Below, in pieces: positions 44,039-52,818 of a stretch of DNA of 64,000 nt. The stretch is from Sphingopyxis sp. MWB1. Lineage in GTDB: Bacteria > Pseudomonadota > Alphaproteobacteria > Sphingomonadales > Sphingomonadaceae. Position numbers and translations under genes: made by a program. Position 1 is the stretch's first letter. The number at the start of each line of letters is the position of its first letter. The stretch spans positions 130,346 through 194,345 of the forward strand of contig NZ_JQFJ01000001.1 in assembly GCF_000763945.1 (NCBI RefSeq). Direction: 5' to 3'. Under the pieces are notes generated by a model, which saw only the letters and a program-made list of their open reading frames with translations, made no database searches and had not been told where the DNA came from.

Positions 44039-44797
44039 TCAGACCAGCCGTACCGAAATTCCGCCGTCGGCGAGCATCGCGGTTCCGGTGACAAAGCTTG
44101 ACTGGCCGGAGAGCAGGAACAGCGCGACCTCGGCGATCTCGGCCGCGCTGGCCATGCGCTTCATCGGGTGGAGGTCCGCGACAAAGGCGAGCAGGTCGGC
44201 GTCGCCTTCGCCGCCCATCGGGGTGACCGTCCCACCGGGAAGCAGGGCATTCACGCGAATTCCCGCTGCGGCGTGGTCTGAGGCCAGCGACTTGACCAGC
44301 CCGACCAGCCCCGCCTTTGATGCGGCATAGGCGCCCATCCCTGCCAGTCCGCCGTTGCTGACCCCTACGAAGGAGGAGGTGAAGACGATCGAGCCGCTAC
44401 CGCGTTCGAGCATCGCGGGAATTTGCGCCTTGGCCGCGAAAAAGGCGCTGGTCAGATTGGTTGCGATGACCTGATCCCAGTTCGCGATCGACATATCGGG
44501 GACGGCCAGCATATCGCCGACGATGCCCGCATTGTTGAAGGCGCCGTCCAGGCCGCCAAATTCGGTGCGGGCGAGATCGACGAGCGCGTCGGCATAGCCA
44601 TATTCGGATACGTCTCCCGCCAGGATGATAGCGTTCGCGCCCGCGTTTCGGGCAGCCTGCGCCGTGCTTTCCAGTTCCGCCGCGCGGCGGGCGCCGAGGA
44701 CGAGATTGGCGCCGGCCTTTCCGAAAAGCTGTGCGGCGGCGGCGCCGATGCCGCTGCTGGCGCCGGTGATGATGATGGTTTTGCCTTGAAGATCCAT
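44039..44797 (-). CDS. Short-chain dehydrogenase/reductase
   Basis: 252 aa from ATG 44797 (GGAG six bases before). Rossmann motif IITGASSGIGAAAAQLFG, NNAG in GAFNNAGIVGD, catalytic Ser in FTSSFVG and YxxxK in GAYAASKAGLVG. Classical SDR that oxidises or reduces a hydroxyl/keto group with NAD(P). Converges with the quinone oxidoreductase gene. The substrate cannot be predicted. Confidence 0.93.
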   Translation of the reverse strand: MDLQGKTIIITGASSGIGAAAAQLFGKAGANLVLGARRAAELESTAQAARNAGANAIILAGDVSEYGYADALVDLARTEFGGLDGAFNNAGIVGDMLAVPDMSIANWDQVIATNLTSAFFAAKAQIPAMLERGSGSIVFTSSFVGVSNGGLAGMGAYAASKAGLVGLVKSLASDHAAAGIRVNALLPGGTVTPMGGEGDADLLAFVADLHPMKRMASAAEIAEVALFLLSGQSSFVTGTAMLADGGISVRLV

Positions 44798-44887
44798 TGC
44801 CTGCTCCATTGTGTAGGGAAGCTGCGGCTAGGAGAGGGGCGCGCGATTGGCGTCCCGTAAATTGCGGCCAAACAGAGGTATTGCGGC

Positions 44888-45661
44888 CTAGAACAGCGAC
44901 CAGATCGGGTTGGTAGGGTCGCTCAGCAATTTTATCGTCAGCGCGGCCGACATCAGCACGAGCACCGGGCGCACACCGCGTCCGCCATAGCGGATCGCCA
45001 GCCGCGCGCCGAGCTGGTTGCCCGCGACATTGGCAGCGGCCATCGCAAAGCCGAGCAGCCAGAGAACATGGCCGCCGAGCGCCATCGCGGCCAGCCCCGC
45101 GATATTGGTGGTGAGGTTGAGGAGCTTTGCATTGCCGATGGCGCGCACCAGCCCCAGCCCGCCGAGCGCGACCAGGGCGAGGGTGAAGAAGGAGCCGGTG
45201 CCGGGGCCGAAAAAGCCGTCGTAAAAGCCGATGGCGAAGGTGGTCAGGGTCAATCCGGCCTGACCGACGCGCGCCTGCCGGTCGACATCGCTCATCGACG
45301 GGGCGAGAAGGAAATAGAGCCCCATGGCGATGAGCAGCACCGGAACGAAGGCGGCCAGAAAGTCCGATGCGACGAACTGAACCGCGGTCGCGCCGAGCGC
45401 CGAGCCGACAAAAGTCGCGGCGACCGGCCAGGCGAAGCGCGCGAGATCGACATGGCCGCTGCGCCAGAAGGTATAGCAGGCGGAGGAGGTGCCGATCATG
45501 CTTTGCAGCTTGTTCGTCGCCAGCGCGGCGACGGGCGGAACGCCTGCCGCCATCAGCGCAGGGATGGTGAGCAACCCGCCCCCGCCCGCGAGCGCGTCGA
45601 TGGTGCCCGCGATAAAGGCGATGGCCATCAGCAAGGCAATGGTTTCGGCGGCAAATTCCAT
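44888..45661 (-). CDS. TauE/SafE family sulfite/anion exporter-like protein
   Basis: 257 aa, mostly hydrophobic with about eight membrane segments. N-terminal motif LMAIAFIAGTIDALAGGGGLLTIPALMAAG and the repeat-like TTFAIGFYDGFFGPGTGSFF are the two family signatures. Members export sulfite, sulfoacetate or other small anions. On the minus strand upstream of the SDR, with 90 bases between. Substrate unknown. Confidence 0.92.
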   Translation of the reverse strand: MEFAAETIALLMAIAFIAGTIDALAGGGGLLTIPALMAAGVPPVAALATNKLQSMIGTSSACYTFWRSGHVDLARFAWPVAATFVGSALGATAVQFVASDFLAAFVPVLLIAMGLYFLLAPSMSDVDRQARVGQAGLTLTTFAIGFYDGFFGPGTGSFFTLALVALGGLGLVRAIGNAKLLNLTTNIAGLAAMALGGHVLWLLGFAMAAANVAGNQLGARLAIRYGGRGVRPVLVLMSAALTIKLLSDPTNPIWSLF

Positions 45662-45806
45662 GCGCGCCTTTAGCCCCGAAGCGCGGGCGGTGGCCAGTGG
45701 TTTTGGATGGGGGAGGCGGGCTTTTCAAACCCAGCGGGCTTTCGCCGGGGTGCGGCTCCCTTTGCCGGGAAGCGCGGGCAAAGGGTGAAGCTAGCTTGCC
45801 ACTTCA

Positions 45807-45838
45807 ATGATTCGATGATAGTCGAACTATCGAATCAT
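45807..45838. promoter_or_regulatory. Nested inverted-repeat operator of the ars operon
   Basis: ATGATTCGAT and ATCGAATCAT form perfect 10-bp arms around 12 bases; inside lies a second palindrome ATAGT-CGA-ACTAT. Three TCGA/CGAT centres are thus spaced through 32 bases. It ends 14 bases before the arsI start, the right place for an ArsR repressor, which the operon encodes. Confidence 0.8.
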
Positions 45839-45852
45839 TTGGAGAATGCATC

Positions 45853-46326
45853 ATGAAGCGTTTGCACATGCATATCAGCGTGGCCGAACTGGAGCCTGCC
45901 ATTGCCTTTTATTCGCGGCTTTTCGACGCGCCGCCCAGCGTGACCAAGGGCGATTATGCCAAATGGATGCTCGACGACCCGCGCGTCAATCTGGCCATTT
46001 CGGCGCGGGCCCGTGCGACGGGGATCGACCATGTCGGCATTCAGGTGGAGAGCAGCGAGGAGCTGGCGGCGCTCGCTGCGCGGTTGAAGGCGGCGGGCGA
46101 TGTGACCTTCGATCAGGAAGCGACGACTTGTTGCTATGCCAAATCGGACAAGAGCTGGGTCACCGATCCCGCAGGGGTGCGCTGGGAAAGCTTTCATACG
46201 CTGGGCGAGGCGACCGTTTATGGCGAGGATGAGCAGCTTCCCGTAGCGATGATGGACGGGGACGGGGACGGGGACGGGGCGGAAGGCGCGGGCGCCTGCT
46301 GTCCGCCCAAGGCGGCGTGCTGCTGA
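45853..46326 (+). CDS. arsI: ArsI/CadI family metal(loid) resistance dioxygenase
   Basis: 157 aa, one VOC domain. Metal ligand candidates are His5/His7 in MKRLHMHI, His60 in ATGIDHVGI and Glu in GVRWESF. The vicinal pair Cys93-Cys94 in EATTCCYAKSDKSWVTDP is the ArsI thiolate pair that binds trivalent organoarsenicals; ArsI cleaves the C-As bond with Fe(II) and oxygen. The C-terminus adds a (DG)4 linker, coded by four GACGGG repeats, and a CCPPKAACC tail with four more cysteines. First gene of the ars operon; its stop overlaps arsR. Confidence 0.9.
   Translation: MKRLHMHISVAELEPAIAFYSRLFDAPPSVTKGDYAKWMLDDPRVNLAISARARATGIDHVGIQVESSEELAALAARLKAAGDVTFDQEATTCCYAKSDKSWVTDPAGVRWESFHTLGEATVYGEDEQLPVAMMDGDGDGDGAEGAGACCPPKAACC
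46255..46278 (+). repeat. Four tandem GACGGG hexamers in arsI
   Basis: Four exact 6-bp units encode Asp-Gly-Asp-Gly-Asp-Gly-Asp-Gly in the linker before the cysteine tail of ArsI. In-frame units mean slippage would change linker length without breaking the gene. Confidence 0.8.
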
Positions 46327-46676
46327 TGCTGCTTCCCGATGCTGTCGAGGCGCTGTCGGCGCTGGCGCAGGGGCACCGCCTCGCGGTTTTCCGCCTGCTC
46401 GTCCGGGCGGGCGGGGACGGCCTGCCCGCCGGGGATATTGCGCGCGAAATTGGCGTGCGTCCCAATACATTGTCGACCCATCTGACCATTCTGTCGCATG
46501 CGGGATTGGTTCACTCGCGCCGCGAGGGGCGCCAGATCATCTATGCCGCCGATTATGAAGCGATGAGCGGATTGCTCACCTTTCTGGTCGCCGATTGTTG
46601 TGGAGGGCGCGCCGAAATCTGCGCCCCCCTCGCCGAAATGGCGCAAAATTGCTGTGAAAAGGAGCGTAAGGCGTGA
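46326..46676 (+). CDS. arsR: ArsR/SmtB family arsenic-responsive repressor
   Basis: 116 aa from ATG 46326, sharing one base with the arsI stop. The winged helix has LAQGHRLAVFRLLVRAG, then the recognition helix RPNTLSTHLTILSHAGL and SRREGRQIIYAADYE as the wing. The alpha-3 ELCVC-type As(III) site is missing; instead cysteines cluster at the C-terminus: Cys91-Cys92, Cys99 and Cys109-Cys110, as in the AfArsR class. It would leave the operator at 45807-45838 on binding As(III) or methylated arsenic. Confidence 0.92.
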   Translation: MLLPDAVEALSALAQGHRLAVFRLLVRAGGDGLPAGDIAREIGVRPNTLSTHLTILSHAGLVHSRREGRQIIYAADYEAMSGLLTFLVADCCGGRAEICAPLAEMAQNCCEKERKA

Positions 46677-47746
46677 CGCTGTTTGAACGTTATCTGACCT
46701 TGTGGGTCGCCCTGTGCATCGTCGTCGGGATTGCCGCGGGGCATTGGCTGCCCGCCATTTTTGCCGCCATTGGCGCGGCGGAAATTGCCAAGGTCAATCT
46801 GCCGGTCGCGCTGCTGGTCTGGCTGATGATCATTCCCATGCTGCTCAAGATCGATTTTGCCGCGCTGGGCAAGGTGGGGCGGCATTGGCGCGGAATTGGC
46901 GTGACGCTGTTCGTCAATTGGGCGGTGAAGCCCTTTTCCATGGCGCTGCTCGGGGCGATTTTCATCGGCTGGCTGTTCGCGCCATGGCTGCCGGCGGACC
47001 AGATATCCTCCTATATCGCCGGGCTGATCCTGCTGGCGGCGGCGCCGTGCACGGCGATGGTCTTTGTGTGGTCGAACCTGTGCGAGGGCGAGCCGAGCTA
47101 TACGCTGAGCCAGGTGGCGCTCAACGATGTGCTGATGCTGTTCCTGTTTGCGCCGCTGGTTGCGCTGCTCTTGGGTGTGGCGGCGATCATTGTGCCGTGG
47201 GACACGCTGATGCTGTCGGTGCTGCTTTATATTGTCGTGCCGGTGGTGCTGGCGCAGATGATTCGGCGCATGATGCTGGCGCGTGGCGGGGAGGTGGCGC
47301 TCGGCCGCCTGCTGGCGCGGCTGTCGCCCCTGTCACTCGCCGCCTTGCTTGCGACCCTGGTGCTGCTTTTCGGCTTTCAGGGCGAGCAGATTGTCGCGCA
47401 GCCGCTGATTATCGCGCTGCTGGCGGTGCCGATATTGATCCAGGTCTATTTCAACGCCGGGCTCGCCTATCTGCTCAATCGCGCGGTGGGGGAGGCGCAT
47501 TGCGTCGCCGGACCATCGGCACTGATCGGCGCGAGCAATTTCTTTGAACTGGCGGTCGCGGCGGCGATCAGCCTGTTTGGCCTGCAATCAGGTGCGGCGC
47601 TGGCGACGGTGGTGGGCGTGTTGATCGAGGTGCCCGTGATGCTGTCGGTCGTCGCGATCGTTAACCGGTCCAAGGGCTGGTATGAACGCGGACGCGCGGT
47701 GGCGGCGCGGCAGGGCGCGGGCGCCGAAGGGGAGGCAAGGCTGTGA
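46673..47746 (+). CDS. acr3: ACR3 family arsenite efflux permease
   Basis: 357 aa from GTG 46673, overlapping the arsR stop. About ten membrane segments. ACR3 signatures: LVWLMIIPMLLKIDFAALG, PCTAMVFVWSNLCEGEPSY (the functional Cys) and NDVLMLFLFAPLVALLLG. It expels As(III) using the proton gradient. It is followed by arsC with a 4-base overlap. Alternative names are arsB of the ACR3 type; it is not the E. coli ArsB family. Confidence 0.95.
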   Translation: MTLFERYLTLWVALCIVVGIAAGHWLPAIFAAIGAAEIAKVNLPVALLVWLMIIPMLLKIDFAALGKVGRHWRGIGVTLFVNWAVKPFSMALLGAIFIGWLFAPWLPADQISSYIAGLILLAAAPCTAMVFVWSNLCEGEPSYTLSQVALNDVLMLFLFAPLVALLLGVAAIIVPWDTLMLSVLLYIVVPVVLAQMIRRMMLARGGEVALGRLLARLSPLSLAALLATLVLLFGFQGEQIVAQPLIIALLAVPILIQVYFNAGLAYLLNRAVGEAHCVAGPSALIGASNFFELAVAAAISLFGLQSGAALATVVGVLIEVPVMLSVVAIVNRSKGWYERGRAVAARQGAGAEGEARL

Positions 47747-48165
47747 GCGATTTTCCTGTCACCATCTATCACAACCCCGATTGCGGGACATCGCGCAACG
47801 CGCTGGCGATGATCGAGGCCGCGGGATATGCGCCCGAGGTGATTGAGTATCGCCGCGCGGGGTGGACCGCCGAGCAGCTGGAGCAGCTGTGCGCGGCAAT
47901 GGGCGTGCGCCCGCGCGCCTTGCTGCGCGAAAAGGGGACACCCGCAGCGGAGCTGGGCCTGGTGGATGAGGACGTGTCCGACGCGGCGATGATCGCCGCG
48001 ATGGTCGCGCATCCTATTTTGGTGAATCGCCCGATCGTCGTGACGCCCAAGGGGGTGAAGCTATGTCGCCCGTCCGAACAGGTGCTGGAATTGCTTGAGC
48101 GGGCCCCGGCACAGTTTCAAAAGGAAGATGGCGAGATTATCCTGCCTTTTCCGGGCGGCCAATAA
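47743..48165 (+). CDS. arsC: Arsenate reductase, glutaredoxin type
   Basis: 140 aa from GTG 47743, overlapping acr3 by 4 bases. Active site [10 protein letters not shown] with Cys14 (CGTSRN), then [13 protein letters not shown] and [18 protein letters not shown], whose Arg residues bind arsenate. It reduces As(V) to As(III) with glutathione/glutaredoxin for export by ACR3. Last gene of the operon. Confidence 0.95.
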   Translation: MSDFPVTIYHNPDCGTSRNALAMIEAAGYAPEVIEYRRAGWTAEQLEQLCAAMGVRPRALLREKGTPAAELGLVDEDVSDAAMIAAMVAHPILVNRPIVVTPKGVKLCRPSEQVLELLERAPAQFQKEDGEIILPFPGGQ

Positions 48166-48206
48166 GCGCGGCGCGCAAGGGGTGTTGGAATAAGGCTTTG
48201 GAAAAT

Positions 48207-48283
48207 TGGTCGGGACGAGAGGATTCGAACCTCCGACCCCCACACCCCCAGTGTGATGCGCTACCAGGCTGCGCTACGTCCCG
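48207..48283 (-). tRNA. tRNA-Pro(GGG), CCA encoded
   Basis: On the minus strand the acceptor CGGGACG (48283-48277) pairs with CGTCCCG, D-arm GCGC-AGCCTGGTA-GCGC, anticodon stem TCACA/TGTGG with loop CTGGGGG and anticodon GGG, and T arm with GGTTCGAATCC. The discriminator A and CCA are encoded (48210-48207), followed by ATTTTCC. 77 bases including CCA. It reads CCC and CCU proline codons. Confidence 0.95.
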
Positions 48284-48575
48284 ACCGGCCCTGTTGGGCA
48301 GGCGAGGCCCCTAGCGCGGCTTGCGATGCGATGCAAGGCCATCCTCGCGCAAAGATGCGATAAGGCGCCGCCGGGGTCGCCAAAGCGGCGGACGCACGCC
48401 CTTCGCCCTTGACCGGCGCGCGATCATCGCCATTTTGGGCGCGCCTGGACGGGAGTGGGCCGCGATCAGCCATTGGTTGCGCGTCCTTTCGCTGCGTGAT
48501 AGGCGCCGCGCCATATCTGTGCAGCCTGTCCGGTGAGGGGTGGGCCGCATATGCTGAACGGAAAGTCATACATTC

Positions 48576-48905
48576 ATGTCGATGCAATTGCTTCTGACCC
48601 AGGCGGCCGGATCGGGGGGCGGGGCAGCCGGTTTCCTGATGCTGGTGCCCTATCTGCTGATCTTTGTCGTATTCTGGTTCTTCCTAATTCGCCCGCAGCA
48701 GGTGCGGATGAAGGAGCATAAGGCCAAGATTGCGGCGGTGAAGCCGCGCGATCAGGTCGTGACCGGCGGCGGGATCGTCGGCAAGGTCACGCGGGTCGAC
48801 GATGATTTCGCCGATGTCGAAATTGCGCAGGGCGTGAAGATCAAGGTTGTGAAGGCAACCCTGTCGGACGTTCTGCAGCCCGGCGGCAAGCCCGCCAACG
48901 ATTGA
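48576..48905 (+). CDS. yajC: Preprotein translocase auxiliary subunit YajC
   Basis: 109 aa. One N-terminal transmembrane helix (LMLVPYLLIFVVFWFFLIRPQQ, ending in the RPQQ motif) and a soluble domain KPRDQVVTGGGIVGKVTRV, as in all YajC. It associates with SecDF in the inner membrane. Start ATG 48576; a second ATG two codons later is possible. Heads yajC-secD-secF, in the usual order. Confidence 0.96.
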   Translation: MSMQLLLTQAAGSGGGAAGFLMLVPYLLIFVVFWFFLIRPQQVRMKEHKAKIAAVKPRDQVVTGGGIVGKVTRVDDDFADVEIAQGVKIKVVKATLSDVLQPGGKPAND

Positions 48906-48966
48906 CGGCGCACCGGGCCGCCCGATCGGCGGCGCGGTTCCCCCTAAAGGCAAGCGGAAACCATCC

Positions 48967-50580
48967 ATGCTCGATTTTCCTCGCTGGAAAACCATCGGTA
49001 TCAGCATCATATTGCTGCTGGGCGTCCTTTTTTCCATTCCCAGCTTCCTGCCCGAAAAGCAGTTTGAAAGCCTGCCCGGCTTTGCCCAGGCGAAGGTCAA
49101 TCTGGGGCTTGACCTGGCGGGCGGCAGCCATTTGTTGCTGGAAGCGGATCTTGCCGATCTGGAAAAGACGCAGCTTGCGAATATGGAGAAGACCGTCCGT
49201 GCAGCCATGCGCGGGGACCGGGGGCCGGAAGATGATATCGCCATTGGCGAGCTGACCAATGCCAATGGCCGGATCAGCTTCCTTGTGCGCAACGGAGCGC
49301 AACTGGATGCCGCGCGCGAGCGGCTGTTCAGCGTGACGCAGGGCGCGGGACTGACCGGGCAGCGCGACTGGGACGTCGATGTTGTCGATACCACCCGCAT
49401 CGTGCTGACCCCGACGAGCGCGGGGCGCACGCAGGCGGTGGCCAATGCCATGGATACGGCGCGCGACATTATCGACCGCCGCGTCAATGCGCTGGGCACG
49501 CGTGAGCCGACGATCATTCGCGAAGGCGATGACCGTATCGTCGTGCAGGTGCCGGGCTTGCAGGACCCCGCGGCGCTGAAAGAATTGATCGGCAAGACCG
49601 CGCGGCTGGAATTTCGCATGGTCGATGCCAATGCGGACCCCAATGAAGCGCTGGCGGGCCGCGTTCCGGTGGGCAGCGAGATTGTCCCTTATGCCGAAGG
49701 CGAAGGCAATGGCGCGGCTTTTGAGGTGCTGCGCCGTCAGGTGATGATCAGCGGCGACCAGCTGCTCGACGCGCAACAGAGTTTTGACCCGCAATCGAAC
49801 CAGCCGGTGGTGAGCATCCGTTTCGATTCGGCGGGATCGAGCACCTTCGCGCGCGTCACCGCGCAAAATGTGAACAAGCGTTTTGCGATGGTGCTCGACG
49901 GTAAAGTGTTGTCGGCGCCGTCGATCAATGAACCGATTTTAGGCGGAAGTGCGCAGATTTCGGGCAGTTTCACCGTGGCGAGTGCCAATAGCCTGGCCAT
50001 TTCGCTGCGCTCTGGCGCGCTTCCGGTGAAAATGGAAGTGGTCGAGGAGCGCACCGTGACTCCCGAATTGGGGGCCGATTCGATCCGCCGCGGCGCGATT
50101 GCCGGGATCATCGGCACCGTTGCGGTGCTGGCCTTCATGATCGCCGTTTATGGGCGCTTCGGCATTTATGCGAATATCGCGCTGCTGTTCAACATCGGCC
50201 TGATCATCGCTATCATGGCGGCGTTCAACGCCACGCTGACACTGCCGGGGATTGCAGGTTTCGTACTGACCATCGGTGCGGCGGTCGACGCCAATGTGCT
50301 GATCAACGAGCGTATTCGTGAGGAATTGAAACGCGGGCGCCGGGTGTTCCAGGCGGTCGAGCTGGGCTATTCCGAAGCCAGCCGCGCGATTTTCGATGCG
50401 AATATCACCAATGTCATCGCCGCGGCGCTGATGTTCTGGTTCGGCTCTGGCCCCATCAAGGGCTTTGCCGTGGTGCTGACCATCGGCATCGTCACCAGCG
50501 TCTTTACCGCCGTGACCGTCACGCGCCTTTTTGCCGCCCGCTGGCTGCACAAGACGCGGCCGACCACGCTGAATATTTAA
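48967..50580 (+). CDS. secD: Protein translocase subunit SecD
   Basis: 537 aa. TM1 near residues 8-26 (TIGISIILLLGVLFSIPSFL), periplasmic P1 with LGLDLAGGSHLLLEADLADL, and RVNALGTREPTIIREGDDRI, then five TM segments with VGEQSVxx-type region, here AVDANVLINERIREELKRGR and the acidic proton-path Asp in GAAVDANVLI. With SecF it uses the proton gradient to pull exported proteins into the periplasm. 61 bases after yajC and 15 before secF. Confidence 0.96.
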   Translation: MLDFPRWKTIGISIILLLGVLFSIPSFLPEKQFESLPGFAQAKVNLGLDLAGGSHLLLEADLADLEKTQLANMEKTVRAAMRGDRGPEDDIAIGELTNANGRISFLVRNGAQLDAARERLFSVTQGAGLTGQRDWDVDVVDTTRIVLTPTSAGRTQAVANAMDTARDIIDRRVNALGTREPTIIREGDDRIVVQVPGLQDPAALKELIGKTARLEFRMVDANADPNEALAGRVPVGSEIVPYAEGEGNGAAFEVLRRQVMISGDQLLDAQQSFDPQSNQPVVSIRFDSAGSSTFARVTAQNVNKRFAMVLDGKVLSAPSINEPILGGSAQISGSFTVASANSLAISLRSGALPVKMEVVEERTVTPELGADSIRRGAIAGIIGTVAVLAFMIAVYGRFGIYANIALLFNIGLIIAIMAAFNATLTLPGIAGFVLTIGAAVDANVLINERIREELKRGRRVFQAVELGYSEASRAIFDANITNVIAAALMFWFGSGPIKGFAVVLTIGIVTSVFTAVTVTRLFAARWLHKTRPTTLNI

Positions 50581-50595
50581 AGAGGGATCGATCCC

Positions 50596-51576
50596 ATGCG
50601 TTTGCTGAAACTCGTCCCCGAAGACACGAATATCCAGTTTCTGAGATGGCGCCATGTGGCGATGGCGATCAGCATATTGATGATCATCGCCTCCATCGCG
50701 CTGGTCGCGACGCGCGGGCTGAATCTGGGCGTCGATTTTGTCGGTGGCCAGTCGGTTCGGGTCGAATTTACCGGCCAGATGCCGAAAATCGACGAGATTC
50801 GCGAAAAGGTCGGCGCGATCGGCCTGGGCGAAGCGACAATCCAGCAATTTGGTTCGGATCAGGCGGTGTCGATCCGCACGGCGCTTCCCGAAGGGGACAA
50901 GACGGCGGCGGACCGTGCCGGACAACAGCTTGTAGCCGGCATTCAAAAGGCGTTTCCGACCGCAAAGACCGGATCGGTCGAGACGGTGTCGGGCAAGGTT
51001 TCGGGCGAATTGCTGCGCACCGGCGCGCTCAGCCTGCTGCTCGCGATGGTAGCCATCTCCATCTATATCTGGATCCGCTTTGAATGGCAGTTTGGCGTGG
51101 GGGCCTTGTTCGGTCTGTTCCACGACGTGGCGCTGACCTTCGGCTTTTTTGCGCTGACGCAGATGCAGTTCGACCTCAATATCGTCGCCGCCTTGCTGAC
51201 GATCATCGGCTATTCGCTGAACGATACGATTGTGGTGTTCGACCGTATCCGCGAGAATCTGAAGAAATATCGCAAGATGGAAATCATTCCGCTGCTCGAT
51301 CTCAGCATCAATGAGACGCTGGCGCGCACGGTGATGACCAGCTTTACAATGTTGATCGCGCTCGCCGTTCTCCTGTGGGTGGGGCCCGATGTGATCTTCG
51401 GCTTCACTGCGGCGATGCTGCTCGGCATTGTTATCGGTACCTATTCATCCATCTATATGTCGGCGCCGATCCTCGTCTGGCTGAAGGTCGGCCCCGACAG
51501 CTTCATCCCGCGCACCACTGCGGCGACCGAGGGTGCCGAGCGGGTTACGCGCGACGATGACGGTGCGGTGGTCTGA
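50596..51576 (+). CDS. secF: Protein translocase subunit SecF
   Basis: 326 aa. Signatures LNLGVDFVGGQSVRVEFTGQ, the domain leading into TM2-TM6, GYSLNDTIVVFDRIRENLKK with the conserved Asp/Arg pair, and SINETLARTVMTSFTMLIAL. Forms the SecDF complex. Last gene of the operon; the convergent glycosyltransferase ends 20 bases later. Confidence 0.96.
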   Translation: MRLLKLVPEDTNIQFLRWRHVAMAISILMIIASIALVATRGLNLGVDFVGGQSVRVEFTGQMPKIDEIREKVGAIGLGEATIQQFGSDQAVSIRTALPEGDKTAADRAGQQLVAGIQKAFPTAKTGSVETVSGKVSGELLRTGALSLLLAMVAISIYIWIRFEWQFGVGALFGLFHDVALTFGFFALTQMQFDLNIVAALLTIIGYSLNDTIVVFDRIRENLKKYRKMEIIPLLDLSINETLARTVMTSFTMLIALAVLLWVGPDVIFGFTAAMLLGIVIGTYSSIYMSAPILVWLKVGPDSFIPRTTAATEGAERVTRDDDGAVV

Positions 51577-51596
51577 CGTTTGACGTCTGATGCGCG

Positions 51597-52769
51597 TCAG
51601 CGCCGCGCGCAGCGGCGCAGATGTGCGGCGAGTTCGCGCCCGTTCCGGTCCCAGTCGAAGCGGCCTTCGAGGCTCGCTGCCACCCTTTGAGGGGAGGGCG
51701 GCGCGGCATGAAGCGCGCGCACGGCATCGGCAATGGCGGCGGGGGTGCGTTCGGAAAGAATGCGCCCGGCGTCGGGAGCGGTCACCAGTTCGGCGGCGCC
51801 CCCCGCATCGCTGATGACGATGGGCGTGCCGCAGGCGAGCGCTTCGACCCAGGCGTTGGCGAGGCCTTCGCTGACCGACGGCATGACGACGATATTGGCG
51901 GCGCGGTAGAGGGCGGGAAGATCAGCATTGGCGACCGGACCCAGAAAATGCACGCGCTCGGCAACACCCAGCCGGGCCGCAAGCGCGCGGTAGCGGCTTT
52001 CCTCCTCGCCTGACCCGGCGAGCCAGTAATGAAATTCGGGTAGCATCGGCAGCGCCTCGATCACGAGCGCCTGTCCCTTGCGCGGGATGAGCGCGCCGAC
52101 GGTCAGAAGCGCGGGAGCGTCGCCAAGGCCTCGGGCGCGCCGGGCTTCGCTCCGGTCGCCGGGGCAAAAGCGGCTGCGGTCGATACCGGTATAGTGGACG
52201 GTGATTTTAGCGGGATCGATGCCGATGGCGGCCATGTCGCGGCGCATGGCGTCGGACACGGCGAGCAGGCCTGCGGCTCCATCGGCGGCGCGGCGCAATT
52301 GGGGCGCGCTGGCCGGCGCGTGGCCGAAATGGCTGATGTCGGCGCCGCGCGCCTTGACCGAATAGGGCAGGCCGAGCGCCGCGCCCACGCGCATGGCGGC
52401 GGGGCCGTCGGGGTAGAAAAATTGCGCGTCGACGACGTCAAATTCCCGGTTTCCGATCGCGCGGCGCACGGCGCGGGCGATGAGCGCGGGGTTGATGCGC
52501 GTGCCGACACGCGGGAGCAAAGGGAAGCGGGGACGCAGGACTTTAAGGCCATTCCAGCTTTCGCGATGCGGGAGCGAACGGAGCGCGCGGTAACGCGGGT
52601 GAAGCGACAGCGGAAAGGGCGGCAGGCCGATCGGCGCGACGATGAGAAGCTCGACCCCGGGCTGCTGTGCGAGGACGCGCAGGCTGCGCTCGACGAACAG
52701 GCCGAAATTGGGCCGCGCCGCGTCGGGAAAAAGCGTTGCGATGGACAGGATGCGAAGCGGGGCGGTCAT
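51597..52769 (-). CDS. Glycosyltransferase family 4
   Basis: 390 aa, GT-B fold. N-domain with RPNFGLFVERSLRVLAQQPG and DVVDAQFFYPDGPAAM; C-domain nucleotide-sugar site with VGALIPRKGQALVIEALPML, FLGPVANADLPALYRAANIV, and SEGLANAWVEALACGTPIVI (E-x7-E motif). Retaining transferase, cytoplasmic face, for polysaccharide or glycolipid. No capsule or LPS genes surround it, so the acceptor is unknown. The 'RGADISHFGHAP' segment is typical of the sphingomonad exopolysaccharide-associated GT4 proteins I recall, which is weak evidence. Confidence 0.9.
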   Translation of the reverse strand: MTAPLRILSIATLFPDAARPNFGLFVERSLRVLAQQPGVELLIVAPIGLPPFPLSLHPRYRALRSLPHRESWNGLKVLRPRFPLLPRVGTRINPALIARAVRRAIGNREFDVVDAQFFYPDGPAAMRVGAALGLPYSVKARGADISHFGHAPASAPQLRRAADGAAGLLAVSDAMRRDMAAIGIDPAKITVHYTGIDRSRFCPGDRSEARRARGLGDAPALLTVGALIPRKGQALVIEALPMLPEFHYWLAGSGEEESRYRALAARLGVAERVHFLGPVANADLPALYRAANIVVMPSVSEGLANAWVEALACGTPIVISDAGGAAELVTAPDAGRILSERTPAAIADAVRALHAAPPSPQRVAASLEGRFDWDRNGRELAAHLRRCARR

Positions 52770-52818
52770 GGCGTTCCTTGAAAGCCGGCCCGATAGCGCA
52801 GCGGGCGCTGAGATTATG

